A stretch of DNA of 64,000 bases, from the NCBI GenBank assembly GCA_000827265.1, contig KN834763.1, forward strand, positions 558,001-622,000, in the 5' to 3' direction. The first letter of the stretch is position 1. Every line of letters begins with the position of its first letter. The notes under the pieces are model-generated. The model ran no database searches, had not been told where the DNA came from, and saw only the letters and a program-made list of their open reading frames with translations. This DNA comes from Collybiopsis luxurians FD-317 M1. Lineage: Eukaryota; Basidiomycota; Agaricomycetes; Agaricales; Omphalotaceae. Below, piece by piece: positions 34,088 through 45,694 of the stretch. The position numbers were made by a program, and so were the translations under genes.

Positions 34088-34310
34088 ACGCATATATAGA
34101 ATCCTAGTATAACCCTAATACGATCGGCCGCTAAAATTACTCGTTGAGATCCATGTCGAAGTTTAGCGCGACGAACAGAGATGGTTTGAACGATATCAGA
34201 AAAGCATTTGATAGCAGGACAGAGGAGGCTATGGCTACAAGATGTAGTTATACAACAGAGTTCGACTATTCACAGTCTTTGAATAAATTACTGCGAGTAC
34301 AATGGACACC

Positions 34311-35743
34311 TTAAATAGCTGCAAAAAGGTATGAGTGCACAGCAGGATTCGAGGAGAGCAGAATGTCCACTTACTGATGTGCATTCCTTGGTCAGCCAAT
34401 AAAATTTCTACTCCCAATCCAGCCTCTTGAATAAGCGATTTGACTTGCCCGACAACAACCTCTCGTATTGGTATGCCGTGGACCTGCGCTGGTTGGTCTT
34501 TGACATGAATAATATAGACTCGAACACCCATCAGAACACCCCGTAAATCATGAGATGGGGGGTTTCGTTTTTGACGTTTCCGCTGGGGTTGTCGGGAGGT
34601 AGACTGACTACTGCTAGGGCCGCGGCGAGCAAAATAAACTTCGGTGGCCAAGGCGACTAGCTCATCTCGAAGGTGTTCTGGGGAAAGATGCCCGTGCAGC
34701 ATATCGTCTTGTCTACCAGAAGGCCATGAACATTCTATAAAAATCGTAGATAGCGTGTGGGGGATCATTGGGGCGGCTTTCCGCCAGACGTTAATGGTCT
34801 TTGTCGTCGTAGATGCAACAGAGTCGGGTTCAACATCTCCGAAAAACAGGAATTCTCGTTTGGAAGGATGAGAGTCGGAGCGCAGGAAGAAGGCGGCACT
34901 AGCGTAAGGACCTAATTCATTCGTACCATGATTAATTGGGACAGCTTGAACTGAAATATTAGGAAAGACGGTATGATATTTGCCATCCGGAACGAGACTG
35001 GGGGTGAATGCGATTAGCTGCGCTCAAACAGAACGGTAGGAACAATCTCACGGAGAATATAATAGCTTGTAGTCCTCGTCGTTTTCGTCGTAAGAAGCGA
35101 GTTTTGGCCATATCCTCCAGCTGAAGACACTCTCAAGGTCTTCTAGTGTTTCTTTGACAGCATAGACGCGTTTTCTTTCACCTCCGAGAGCCCCCGTAGA
35201 GAGTACGAGAGAGCTGATATGATCCAAATGTGCGTGTGTGATAAGGAAGCATCTTTCAGGAACAATAAGTGGGGCGTTCCCCGAAATTAATATTCTATAA
35301 CACACCTCACGAAAGAATACACCTCGGAGGCGGAATAAGTTCGGGTAACGCCATCTTTGCCCACGAATAGATTTGGTTCAAGTTCGAGGAGTCGATTCAA
35401 GGTCCCCTGGCCGGAACCTGGGACGAAGAGGACGCTCATATGAGAACACAACCTGCGCGTACTGATATATCCTCTCACCGGCTTCCAACGCAACAATACC
35501 CGCGTCCCATTCTGCACCGTACGGTTTTAATAAATAACTAGACCAGTTTTTATCATTGAGAAAAACCGAATTTTCAACAGGGAGAAATCAACAAGACTCA
35601 ACCCAGACAAGTTTGTTTCGTGTGGACCACCGCCTGAACCTATGTAAAATGCTTGTATGGGAACTTGACATTGCAGCTACTAAGATACTCAACTCACCGA
35701 CTACAATCATATCAAAGGCAAGCGCAGGATCAGGACCGGCCAT
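34311..35743 (-). CDS. PDE1: Class II (low-affinity) cAMP phosphodiesterase
   Basis: Hydrolyses cAMP to AMP, damping the cAMP-PKA pathway. The metallo-beta-lactamase-fold signature THAHLDHISSLVLS sits near 35210-35250 and is the class II hallmark (HxHLDH). Upstream are IVVGGSGGGPHETNLS, a YLLKPYGAEWDAGIVALEAGSG segment in several short exons, and downstream INHGTNELGPYASAAFF, FLFFGDVEPDS, IFIECSWPSG and HGHLSPEHLRDELVALA. The last intron joins GMHI to TI and a stop at 34311. Start 35743 (MAGPDPALAFDMIVVG) is chosen because it begins just before the conserved strand; an ATG 60 bases upstream in frame is possible. A run of basic residues (RQPQRKRQKR) interrupts the C-terminal half. Confidence 0.92.
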
Positions 35744-36610
35744 AGAATGAGAAAAAACGCGTCTTTCGAGGGAGATCGTTGACTCTGTCCCCAAGCAGCC
35801 CAAGGAACTTTATACGACGCGCAGGTCGTGGAAGGAGCTCAATTGACTGGGAAAAAAAATTGGCGTAAGTTATGAATGACAGTTTGACCCCGTATAAGCT
35901 GTACCCTAGCTCTCTTTCAACGGAAAAGTAGAAGGCTGATTGACGTTCTTGCCTACGGTTTCTGAACGCGAAATGGATTGAAGGGATGAGGCGGTGTTGG
36001 TCAAAATGGTTGGAAGGAGAGATGGTTGGAAGGACAGAGGAGTATGAAAATTGGTTTATTATAGAAAATTCGAAATATAATGTGTCATTCTAAGACTTGG
36101 TGAGCAAGGAGCAAAGTACAATGGTATAAACGGCACAGTGTTCAGTACAAGATTGAAAGGAAACAAGGGGCCCTTTGCGTGATTCGAGATGGTTCACATA
36201 GCGTAGCTTGAATTCCAAAAAGTACTACACAGGCCATACCGGGACAACGCCAATCACACTCCGAATCAGTCTTCCGGACGTACACGTACAGCCGACCAAG
36301 GAACCTTTCAATTCTCTTCGCATTTGCACCCAACCCCGGTCTCATCGCAGTTGGAGCTCTGGTCAGTGTATCAAACTGGCGCGGACATGGATTTTGCGTT
36401 GGATGCCAAGATATGGCATCATCATAATGTTCGTGATCGACCGGGAAGCAAGTTACTTACAAGAAGGAATTGAACGAACAGGATTACGAGTTTATGAGAA
36501 TTTAGAAAACGAATAATTGAAGAGAAAAATTCCCGTCCTTCATGTGCAATCCGAGTGGTTATCTATTAGTATTAAAGGAAGATCGATCTCCCGCCGATTA
36601 AACAAAGGTG
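35744..36610. other. Intergenic region between PDE1 and striatin
   Basis: 867 bases holding the upstream region of PDE1 and the 3' side of the striatin gene. A 102-codon plus-strand frame (36208-36516) is not recognised and probably chance. No repeats or RNA genes seen. Confidence 0.5.
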
Positions 36611-39521
36611 TTACGACGAAGCGTAGAGTTTTACCACACCGTCAGCACCAGCACTGGCCATAAACGGCAGTGTGGGGTGAAAATCGACGTCCAATACACC
36701 TTCCCGTGCTTTCTCTCGGTGCGTCGTTATTTCCTGTACGCACTGACGAGAACCGAGGATATCCCAGAACCGAATAGAACAGTCATGACTTCCTGATACC
36801 AGGGAGAAACCAGATGCATCGATGGATAAAGACGTGACGCCGTCGAGGTGAGCTTGCATCGAATGTGTGCACTGACCTACGAGATACATAAAACACTGTT
36901 AATCCAGATAGCTGATCCACAAGTAGCTCATGATTTACCTGTTATGATGTCGAAAATCCTGATGAACTTATCTTCGTGGGCGGTAACAAGTAATGACATG
37001 GTTGGATGTGATGTTATGCAGTTTACTTGGGTCGCGGGCGTGCCGTCTGGAAAAGTTTCAAGTTAGCAGGAAGCGGAACGTACACAGAACCAAATCGACG
37101 TGCCATAGCTAATATCACTTGGTAATCGGGAAAGTTCTTTGCCAGTCTCAATGTCGAATATCTTGACCACTGCATTCTGGTAGGCCACAGCGACCTTTTT
37201 GAGGTCGCTTTTGATGGCTTCGACAGATGTGGCTCCTGGAGCGTCGCGGTCATCGTCCGTAGTGCCGTCGCTGATGCCGTCCACTCCGATCCAACCCCAT
37301 GTTAGCCTGAGAAGACCGGCTGATGGTCCGCTGACATCCCAAACCTTCACCGCTCCCTCGGCACCACAGCTAATGAGCGTACTTTCGTCTCTAGCCAAAG
37401 CCAGATCCCAAACAGCATCGGTATGACCCACAAGCTGACCTCTAAATCGGGTATCATCATACGGGGCATAGGTCGTATGAGAGGGCGAAGGAAGTGACCA
37501 GACTCGTATTGAAGAGTCTAATGAGGCCGAGTACAGAAGATTTTTTGATGGCGCGTGTACCAAGCGTGTAATAGCGGCTGAATGACCTCGAAGTGTGAGT
37601 TGCGGTTCGATCTCCGTGGTAACTCTGGAACTTTGGAAAGGGAAGAATTGAGGCAAATTTAAGCAGAATGATAAGGATACGCACGTAGATGAAGCTAAAC
37701 CTGCCACATCCATTCGCCATATCTTGACTGTGCAATCATCTCCACCAGTCGCCAAACATAGATCGTGGGGGTGGAACGCGACTGCTCTGACTGCGTCAAG
37801 GTGACTAAGATACGAAAAGAGATATGAGTATCCCGTACATAAAAAAGAGAAAGTAAGGAACAAAAACAGTTCATGCAACTAACTTTCTGAGTGTCCGTCT
37901 AGCTTTCCATACTTTACCGTCGCCTTCCGAAACTTCGGAAGAGTCATCATCTTCGACCTCTCCCTCATCTTCCTTTAGTTCTTCATCGAACTCCCTTCGA
38001 CTTTCCCAGGAACCTCCAGCAGCTGCCTGTGATTCTCGGGCAAGCCTGAGTTGCTCAGAAGCGTCGTGAGCTTGCTTGAGCTTCTCTTTCCATTCTCCGG
38101 CGTCATCAGGTCGAAAGATCGCCGTCAATTGTCGCGGCTCGGACTCGGGGGTTTTATTATCTGACGGTTGGGAAGAACTGGACTGCTGTCCTGATGTTTG
38201 GTTGACGTTCGACTGTTGAGTTTGTTGCGTAGAGGGAAACTGTTGCTGCTGGTTCTGCGTCTGTGCTTGTTGCTGAACCTGAGTTTGTGGTTGCTGCTGT
38301 TGCTGGGCCGCCTGTTGTTGCTGCATGTGTTGAAACATGCCAGAGGCTAGCGGATTACTGCGTTCCAAGGAGCCAGTAGCAGGGGCAGACGAAGGTCCGG
38401 ATATTAGATTTATACCATTTAATAAGGATGAGCCTGCTTCTGGTAGAACCTTTCTGGGACGCCCATTGTAGGCCATTTGCTCAAAGGAAGGGACGTTGGG
38501 TAATGAAAGAGGTACTGTGGAGTTGTTCAATAACGGTCGATTAGGTAGCGGATTCATTGCCTGTGGTGAGGTAAGGTATTGGATTTCTTGAAGACATCTT
38601 GTGACGTGTATCTAAGAAAAAGTACTATGTGGAAATATAAAGTATACGCACTGCTTCAAGTAGTCCCGACTACGTGCCCTGCTTTTGGGGTCGCGTCCCG
38701 GCGGGGGTTTGCCTATGCCAGCAAGAGTGTTTGCAGAAGGACCACTGGGCCAATTGAGTCCAACCCAAGAACCTGGTCTTCCAGTGGGTCCTATCGAAGG
38801 AGCACCATTCGGAAGTCGGGTATCAGGGAGAGGAGAGTCTGAATGAAGATATTGAGAACGACTTCAAAAAAACCTCGAGAAAACCGAAATGGACACACCG
38901 TCGCTCCGTGGCGAACTTGTACTGCTCTCTTCTTTGTGACTGGATACTTCGTCCTTTATTGCCTGAGCCTGAATTGAAGCAAGTTTTGCGGGTGGAACAG
39001 CGGGCTGGTTGAGCTGTTTCGACCTGTGGACGTGTTTGAGCTGGGACGCGTTGACGAAGAAAGGTGGTCAACGAACCGTTCCATCCGAAGTGCATATTCC
39101 AGCATTTTAATGCGACGCATCAGGTCCAGCTTGACGTTCTCAAAGGAACGTCTTTCTCCTTCGAGAAGGGCAATCCGAGCCTGTAAGTCATGAGTAACGC
39201 GAATCTGGGGTAAAAAAAAAGATATGAAAGAAATACCCTCATCTCAGCCCTCTCGATTTCCCATTCATTGCGGTCGCGCTCATAACGCCTCCATTCTGTT
39301 TGCAAAAAATGCAAAACGCTGGACAAGGTAAAATCTTGACCATTGAGAGGAGGGGGTGCGGGTATTGGTTGGCCCTGGCCCTGGGGTTGGGCTTGAGGCT
39401 GACCTGGCTGAGACTGATTTTGTTGGTTTTGCTGGTTATTAGGCGGGAGGCCTTGTAGAGGGCCCAACATGGGAATTTGGATGGTAGAAGGTGGCAGTAA
39501 GTTGTGTGTTTCTGAGTACAT
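36611..39521 (-). CDS. Striatin-family STRIPAK scaffold (WD repeats)
   Basis: Scaffold of the STRIPAK phosphatase-kinase complex (PRO11 in Sordaria, Far8-like in yeast), controlling hyphal fusion and sexual development. Roughly 830-850 residues. The N-terminus carries the striatin signature: LSSVLHFLQTEWRRYERDR, EWEIERAEMRARIALLEGER (caveolin-binding and coiled-coil region), and LMRRIKMLEYALRMERSK. The linker includes SRDYLKQCLQEI and YLTSPQAMNPLPNRP, then a Gln-rich tract (about 38220-38340). The C-terminal half is a WD40 propeller of about seven blades (HLDAVRAVAFHP, TVKIWR, HSAAITRLVHAP, HTDAVWDLALA, HLDGVTSLSIDASG). It ends at VKLYASS. The many short introns were joined by matching these conserved segments. 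Confidence 0.93.
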
Positions 39522-39698
39522 GATTATTCTGACATAAACAATCAACTACAAAAAAATATTCCTCATTCCACACTCGAGCTCTACTACAGATTCTCTATAC
39601 TGTATCCAAAATTTCTCATATCTTTTTTTATTTTTTGCCACCAGACCTGGACATAAAACCATCAAGTCCCATTTACCTTGTGCCATCTATACAACTAC

Positions 39699-40036
39699 TT
39701 ACTTTTTGATTCCACCGCCAGGTGCTCCACCTTTTTTTGTACACAAGATCAATTGGCAGTCAGCAGCGAACAAAATACTTCACATACCCTTCGCAGCTAA
39801 AAGCAGGTCAGGATGTACTGTTTGAGTAAATAAAAAGTCCTTAATTACCTTTGTCCTTGGCTGATTTCAAAGCAGCCGCGTCGGCTTTCTGCTTCTCTTT
39901 GAAGGCCTTGTCTTCCTCATCTTCTTCTCGTTTTTCCTTCTTGGGAGCCTGTGGCAGTCTGTTAGCGATTGACAGTGATCTTGAGACTAGCAAATACCTT
40001 GAGAGGCTTGAGCTTTCCACCTTGACGGCCAGACAT
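39699..40036 (-). CDS. TMA7: Translation machinery-associated protein 7
   Basis: Tiny, highly charged ribosome-associated protein of unknown mechanism (CCDC72 in animals). Four exons, 39998-40036, 39849-39948, 39788-39796 and 39699-39730, give 59 residues, the normal size. It begins MSGRQGGKLKPLK, continues with EEDEEDKAFKEKQKAD and ends GGAPGGGIKK, matching the family at both ends. The third exon is only 9 bases long. The gene is divergent from the alpha/beta hydrolase gene, 113 bases apart, and too short to stand out by length. Confidence 0.9.
39788..39796 (-). other. 9-base microexon of TMA7
   Basis: Bounded by a CTTTTAG acceptor and a GTATGT donor. It codes the A-A-K-G junction residues and keeps frame to the conserved Gly-rich C-terminus. 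Confidence 0.7.
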
Positions 40037-40149
40037 TACGATAAGAATGGTAGCGGCGTGTACAGAGAGCTTGTCAGATTAGCGCCGAGTGCTCACTGTT
40101 GATTACTACTACTATTCCGTTGCTCACAGTCGTCGCTCAAGCTCAATAA

Positions 40150-43100
40150 ATGCTTTTCTCGAATTCACAATGGTCATTAAAACTCTCTCATTCTTGGGAT
40201 ATTCTCGGTCCCTTCCCTATCCACGCTAGAGAGCAGCATTTCATGGAACCTTCGTTCCCTATCGATGGTCCGACTACCTTTATTCTCCCTTTCTAGCTCT
40301 ATTTTTAACTTGCTTTGCTCATAGTCGGACAACCAATAGATTTTAATGCTACCTATCCTTCCTCTTACGCCGATGGAGGCCGAGTATCATGGTCCAAAAC
40401 TCAGGCACGTCAGGATGGCGTATTGGAGGTCGTATTCCCACATTCCGTACGGTGGAGAGCACTCAGAGACACCGAAGGATGGGCTGCGCTGCAGCATCAT
40501 GCTCTTCTCAAAACTTCCTTGACTATATATCCGAGTTCCCATTCACCCCCTCCCCATCTCCGCATTCAACTCACCGGAGCATCTTATTTCACGATTATGC
40601 CACAGGCCCAGTCTGAGTCGTTCAAGGAAACACCCAGGTGGTACGCTGGGAATATATATGATATGGAACGCGCTTTGCCACGCGTCATCGAGCTCCCGGA
40701 GCCTCCGCTCCTCGATAAACCTACCACTTATGATATCTTCGTCAGTGGCGATTATGAGGTAACAAATTCTCTTCCTAGGTTGATTCACTACATCTTAGCC
40801 ATCCCATAGATCCGCTTATTTGGTGATCCGCGCATCCAACACGGCTTGGACACGCCAGCACAGCGTATCAAGCTTGAGGTAGAATTTGACAAGATTAATC
40901 AGGTCGTTTGGGAACCCTCACAAGATGTAGTTCCAGATTGGGTTTCTGGATGGGCCTTTGGTGATTCTGTAGGGGTAGGACTTCGATCGCGAGATGGGTG
41001 GTGGTCTGTTCAGGATGTTAAGCTCACAGATCCCGAGCTTGACAAGGCGAGCGAGTTTCTATCCAAGCCCTATATGCATGCCAACACGTTTGAGTTCAGC
41101 ATATGTCTTTAAGCCTTCCATCCACTGAGTTCCGTTTGGCACCCACGCAAGCTCGGATTCTTCCCCTCCGCTTACTACAGCATAAAGATTTTCCTAAACA
41201 TCTCCGATCCATTGACATGGAGCTGACCTTGAAGCAAAGCACCCCAGGTGGTTATCTTCGCCCGGACGCGGAACATTCAAAGGATTCTCCAGTACTTCAA
41301 GTCTCTCTTTCCGTCACACATCTTGCAATGTGGAATACTATGGATTTGCAAACAAACCCCGTTATCAGAGGGTCATATTTTTTTGGCGTGGAGGACACAA
41401 TGCCAACAAATTTTCTCGTTATACCACCGAGGCTGCCAGGCAATGGACGTGCACCTATTTTAGCCCTGCGTAAGTGTGAACATTATTTGCGCAATTCAAG
41501 TGCTCACTCTTTGTGCATATAGACGGAGCAGGGGTCGACATATTTGCCCTTTCAGCATCCTTCTGGACACAGGCACTCCCGAGACAGAATCAAAGTTGGG
41601 TGGTTATTCCAAGTGGAAGAACTTCCTGGGTGAGTTTGCATCCACTTTGGCGTCACCGAATCCCCCGTTAGATGTAGACTTTCTACAGGGGCTCGACTGG
41701 CACGGACCATCGGCGCAAGATGCCTGGAGAACATTGGACGCAGTCACTGATATTCTCCAAACCTCTGAATCCACTGAATGGGGAAGAGGAAAGTGGGCTG
41801 TACCGACTGCCCCGGGAGGGAAGCCCCGAGCTATCTTAATAGGACATTCGAACGGAGGTCAAGGAGCGTGGTACATAGCTGAAAGGTTTCCGGATCGTGT
41901 CTTGGGACGTACGTACTCTGAGAATTGTTTCCTTTGGGTTTTGAGTAGAACATAACAATGTCCACAGTCATTCCGGCCTCCGCGTACATCAAGTCGCAGT
42001 CTTACGTCCCATGGACAATGTCTCATTCAGCACATTTTGCCGACCCATTCTTAGAAGCGATCCTTCGGACGTCGTTGACCCCGGACGACAACGATCTTTT
42101 TCTGGGTAATTTGCATGGAAAGGATGTTCTGGCTGTACATGGGTGAGTCGTTCCAGGTGACATTGATCTTGACCTAACGCTTGTGCTTCATTTCCAGAGG
42201 AGATGACGAGAATGTTCCTGCGTGGCACTCAAGAGAACTAGTTGCAGCTTCGCAGAACCTACAAACTGCTGAGTGGAATACTTCTCGGATCGAGTGAGTC
42301 CCTGCTCTTTATCACTCAGTACATGCACTATCAACGGGCAAACAGATATTATGAAGTTCCCGGCCAACAGCATTGGTTCCCCTCTGTGCTGAATAACGCT
42401 CGAGTGCAGACTTTCATCGATCAACTTCTGCAAGCTGATTCGTCTCGGATGCATGGCAAAGACGGGATACAATTTGAGAAATTTATGCTAACTGTTGCAA
42501 TACCATCAGAAGCGAGCTCCTTGCATGGTTGGCATGTTGAAAAGCTCTTCGTCCCAGGACGATTGGGTCGCCTTTCTGTCAGTGTTATAAATGATCTATC
42601 GACCCGAGTCATTGTTGAAACCACCAACATTCACGAGTTTTCCGTCGACCCCAAAACATTTGGTGTATTCAAGCGTGACGTGCAGGTCTGGATTGACGGA
42701 AAGGAGATGCATTTAGATAAGAGGGTACTCGAAGGTGACGATCCAATATATTTCAGCGCTATGGAGCCTAGAATGTGGAAGGTTCGTCCATTCGTCTTAC
42801 TCAATAGAGCAATTCTCAATAATCATATTCTGATTCGTAAATAGCTCAGTTCGGATCAGAATAAGCTGCAGCTCTCCGGTCGCATTCAAACCATTTTATC
42901 TTCTCCATATTCGGTGAACACGTCGGAAGGGAAACCAGCGCCTCTAGTGTTCGTCGTTCCAGACGCAATAGACTCAAGCTCTATCCGGGTCGCATCCCAT
43001 GCGATGTCGATTGCTCTTCGTCTGACGCATGATTTACATTTGTATCATCGAATAGACAGCGAGATCGTTCTGGATTCCGAAGTCGATATCGCCCTCTCAA

Positions 43101-43616
43101 AGTCAGGAACGGCGTCTTCTTTAGGCAGAAGCAACATCGTTGTCGTAGGAAATGAAGCTGCGTTCGCGTTACAGAACCTGAATTTGAAGGAAGACCAGGT
43201 CCTTTTCAGTAAGAAGAATGCTTTCTTCAATTTAGATGATTTCCTTGCAAAGATCCGCGTACATTCAAACCAGGAATTCAATCCTGGTAGACCTGAGATA
43301 CAATCTGGACAAGGTGATTCTTGATTCGACTACGACCGTATTTTTAGCTCAGTAATAATTTCTAGGAATTCTCTTCCTTCATCCACATCCGACGAACTCG
43401 CGTGCAAAAATGCTTCTGCTGCAATCTACAGACAGTAAGGGTTCAGGCCTTGAACGCGCAGCAAGGTTGTTTCCTATCCGCACTGGCGTTCCAGTACCTG
43501 ATTGGATTATTGTTGGCGGTGACGGCGGAAAGGGCGAAGGGAATGTGATAGCTACGGGACTATGGAATAGCGAGTGGGATTGGAATGCCGTGATGTCATG
43601 GAGTTCGTTGAACTAA
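40150..43616 (+). CDS. Large alpha/beta hydrolase, prolyl-oligopeptidase-like, uncharacterised
   Basis: About 1,000 residues in about ten exons. The first exon (40150-40267) reads MLFSNSQWSLKLSHSWDILG and joins through a GTCCGA donor intron to VGQPIDFNATYPS. The N-terminal 400 residues are beta-rich and unfamiliar. A hydrolase core follows: the oxyanion strand PILALHGAG, the nucleophile motif LIGHSNGGQGAWY (about 41840-41880), an acid segment HGGDDENVP and a His in VPGQQHWFP. The last 300 residues are another domain (GKPAPLVFVVPDA, FLHPHPT). No signal peptide is clear. The core resembles S9-family/PHB-depolymerase-like hydrolases; peptidase versus esterase activity cannot be told. Divergent from TMA7, convergent with ketopantoate reductase. 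Confidence 0.8.
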
Positions 43617-43706
43617 TGCACATTGATATTCATAAACCACAAGGATATTCACTACTATATGACGATTCCGGAAACTTGTTATCCGTTGGACCGTCTACTT
43701 ACATAC

Positions 43707-45286
43707 TCACTGTTCTAACTGCTTGGCAGACTTGATGCGCCGAATTATCTGATTCTGTACCAGAAGGAGGGATGCATAAGCCATCTCGATGCGCTTCAGG
43801 CAAAGTTAACAGAATCAAGCGATCGCGAACGAAGGATCACGTACTGGAACATCTACGCTTCTTTCTCTCGCCATACGTACAGCTTCACCCCAGATTGGCT
43901 CCACCTCGATAGGTGCGCCATTCTCAATATCGAGCAAAGTGCTGGGTTTATGGTTCACGTATGGACTGGCATAATTTTTTTCGGTGTCCTTGATATTTTT
44001 GTCAACAAAATCCGATGGTAAACCGTCCTCAGAGTCGGGAAAACCAATGGCATGTCCTAGAATTCGTGAGCGGAAAAACAGAGAGTGGGCCCTGTCGCTA
44101 CCGGTACCTAAACGGATACATTCTTTGAAGATATCTTTCATCCATTTGCGAGTAATTTCATTGACACGAGCTGCAGTCGCCGGTTCGAGATAGGGCTCAT
44201 AGGCAATGTCCGTAGGACCAGGGGCAGGCCTGAAGATGGAAGCAAGAGAACATCTGAACAATGGATGAGTAAGAAGTTTCGAGAGGAAACATGAATGCGC
44301 CACCGCACACCTTGTCAGACAGGCCAAAGAAGCGTACACTATGTTAAGGATATTTTTCGTAAATTTTTGGCGTTGTATCTCCGGAAAAATGTTGACATTC
44401 GAGTCCTGACGCCGCTTTACTATAGCTCGATATCATCCAGAACCGCACATACGTGAAACATGTCTCCCAGTTCATCAAGTAGACGTTGCTCTTCCGGAGA
44501 GTTAATCGTTGTTGTGAAGTCATTGGGTCGGTAGACACCTATATCTAGTCGTGCCTTGAATAAAAGAAAAAGAGAAGAGAAAAAAATCAACGGAGAATCA
44601 CTTGTAAAGGTTCCATAGACACACATAGGGGCCATGTTCAACGACATTCGGTTCAATCAAGTTGGCGAACACGTAGACACCTGTATTTACAATTCTTGGC
44701 TCTTCGGGTTTCCCTAGGGCTTTTATTGCGTGATAAAGATCCACCTCAATATTCAAGCCATTTTGCAGTAACACATATGTAGGCTGATTGAACTGGTCGC
44801 AGTATGGCGAGGACAAAAGAGGTGCCAAAATCTGAGGCGTCTTGATGATCTCCGGAATACACTTCGTCGCCAGGATAACGTATGAATACTGTGTATCGGC
44901 AGCACTTGAAACTGAATCAAGCACTGTGCATATGTTATCAGGAGCAGATCAAGGCGAACATGAATGCCGCAGATACAAAAGACTAAAGTGCACCTCGGTC
45001 AGGTTTCCAGCCTTTAACGTCCCCGAACCGTTGGCTTTTTATGTGCATACCGTGCTCTAACAAGTTCGAAGTGAGTGAATCGGGTACATCTGCCACAGAT
45101 GTTCGTGTCCCACCCTTGATAAGCTCGTAATTTCCTCTCGCCACAACTGTTAATCGCACCTTATCAGATCGGTAAAGACTATATGCGTCTAGGCAACATT
45201 AGCTGTAAAGACTAGTAAGCAAATGCAGCGTACAGATAGTTCCGACAGCTCCCATCCCTACAACTAGTATGTCCTGTTTTACCATC
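43707..45286 (-). CDS. PAN5: 2-dehydropantoate 2-reductase (ketopantoate reductase)
   Basis: NADPH-dependent reduction of ketopantoate to pantoate in vitamin B5/CoA synthesis. The Rossmann motif is at the N-terminus (ILVVGMGAVGTIYAYSLYR; Gly-x-Gly-x-x-Gly). Then come VRLTVVARGNYE, a YVILATKC strand, and the nucleotide/substrate helix with YVLLQNGLNIE. The C-terminal helical domain includes the conserved Lys/Ser region and the closing helix ENGAPIEVEPIWGEAV then RIEMAYASLLLVQNQI. Several short introns; the last splits VDVP from RIEMAYA. Size about 430 residues, larger than bacterial PanE (about 300), as usual for fungal forms. Converges with the hydrolase gene, 90 bases apart. Confidence 0.88.
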
Positions 45287-45694
45287 GTGATTGAGCAGCT
45301 CGAAAAAAACACTCGTGAGAAAGAAAATTGTAGAGTACTACGGCATTATCATACTCGAGTAGGCCGGCCTGAGGAAAATCCCGCAATTCACAAGCAATAC
45401 TGGCAAGCGGGTTTGTAAATATCTTAACATTCGAGTATCCTGTATCCATGGCAATCTGATCCGTCGTCAAAAGGTCGATATTTGTGAAATAGCATGAAAC
45501 CAAGAGTGGCAAAGACATGACTACACCCTTTCAACACTTGAAAACGGCGCGATCAAGAAGAGATAATAATACTGTTACAATACATTTGTGCATGATAAAA
45601 GAGAGTAAAAAAAAAACAGCCCAGAAATAAGTATGAAACAGAAGATATTGCGCAAAAGATAGCAAATTGACTGGCAGGAACGGGTTTGAGAAAT
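45287..45694. other. Intergenic region between NOT1 stop and ketopantoate reductase start
   Basis: 408 bases. A 79-codon minus-strand frame overlaps the reductase start region (45279-45518) but has no recognisable content. Promoter of the reductase probably lies here. Confidence 0.5.

Noticed and set aside
36208..36516. 102-codon plus-strand frame between PDE1 and striatin
   Set aside because: Unrecognised composition, no supporting intron or family pattern, opposite to the flanking genes.
38210..38345. Gln-rich tract as a repeat element or assembly artefact
   Set aside because: It is an ordinary coding low-complexity stretch in the striatin linker, with mixed codons and frame kept throughout.
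45279..45518. 79-codon minus-strand frame at the start of ketopantoate reductase
   Set aside because: It overlaps the reductase start codon, has no recognisable content and is best explained as chance in a promoter.
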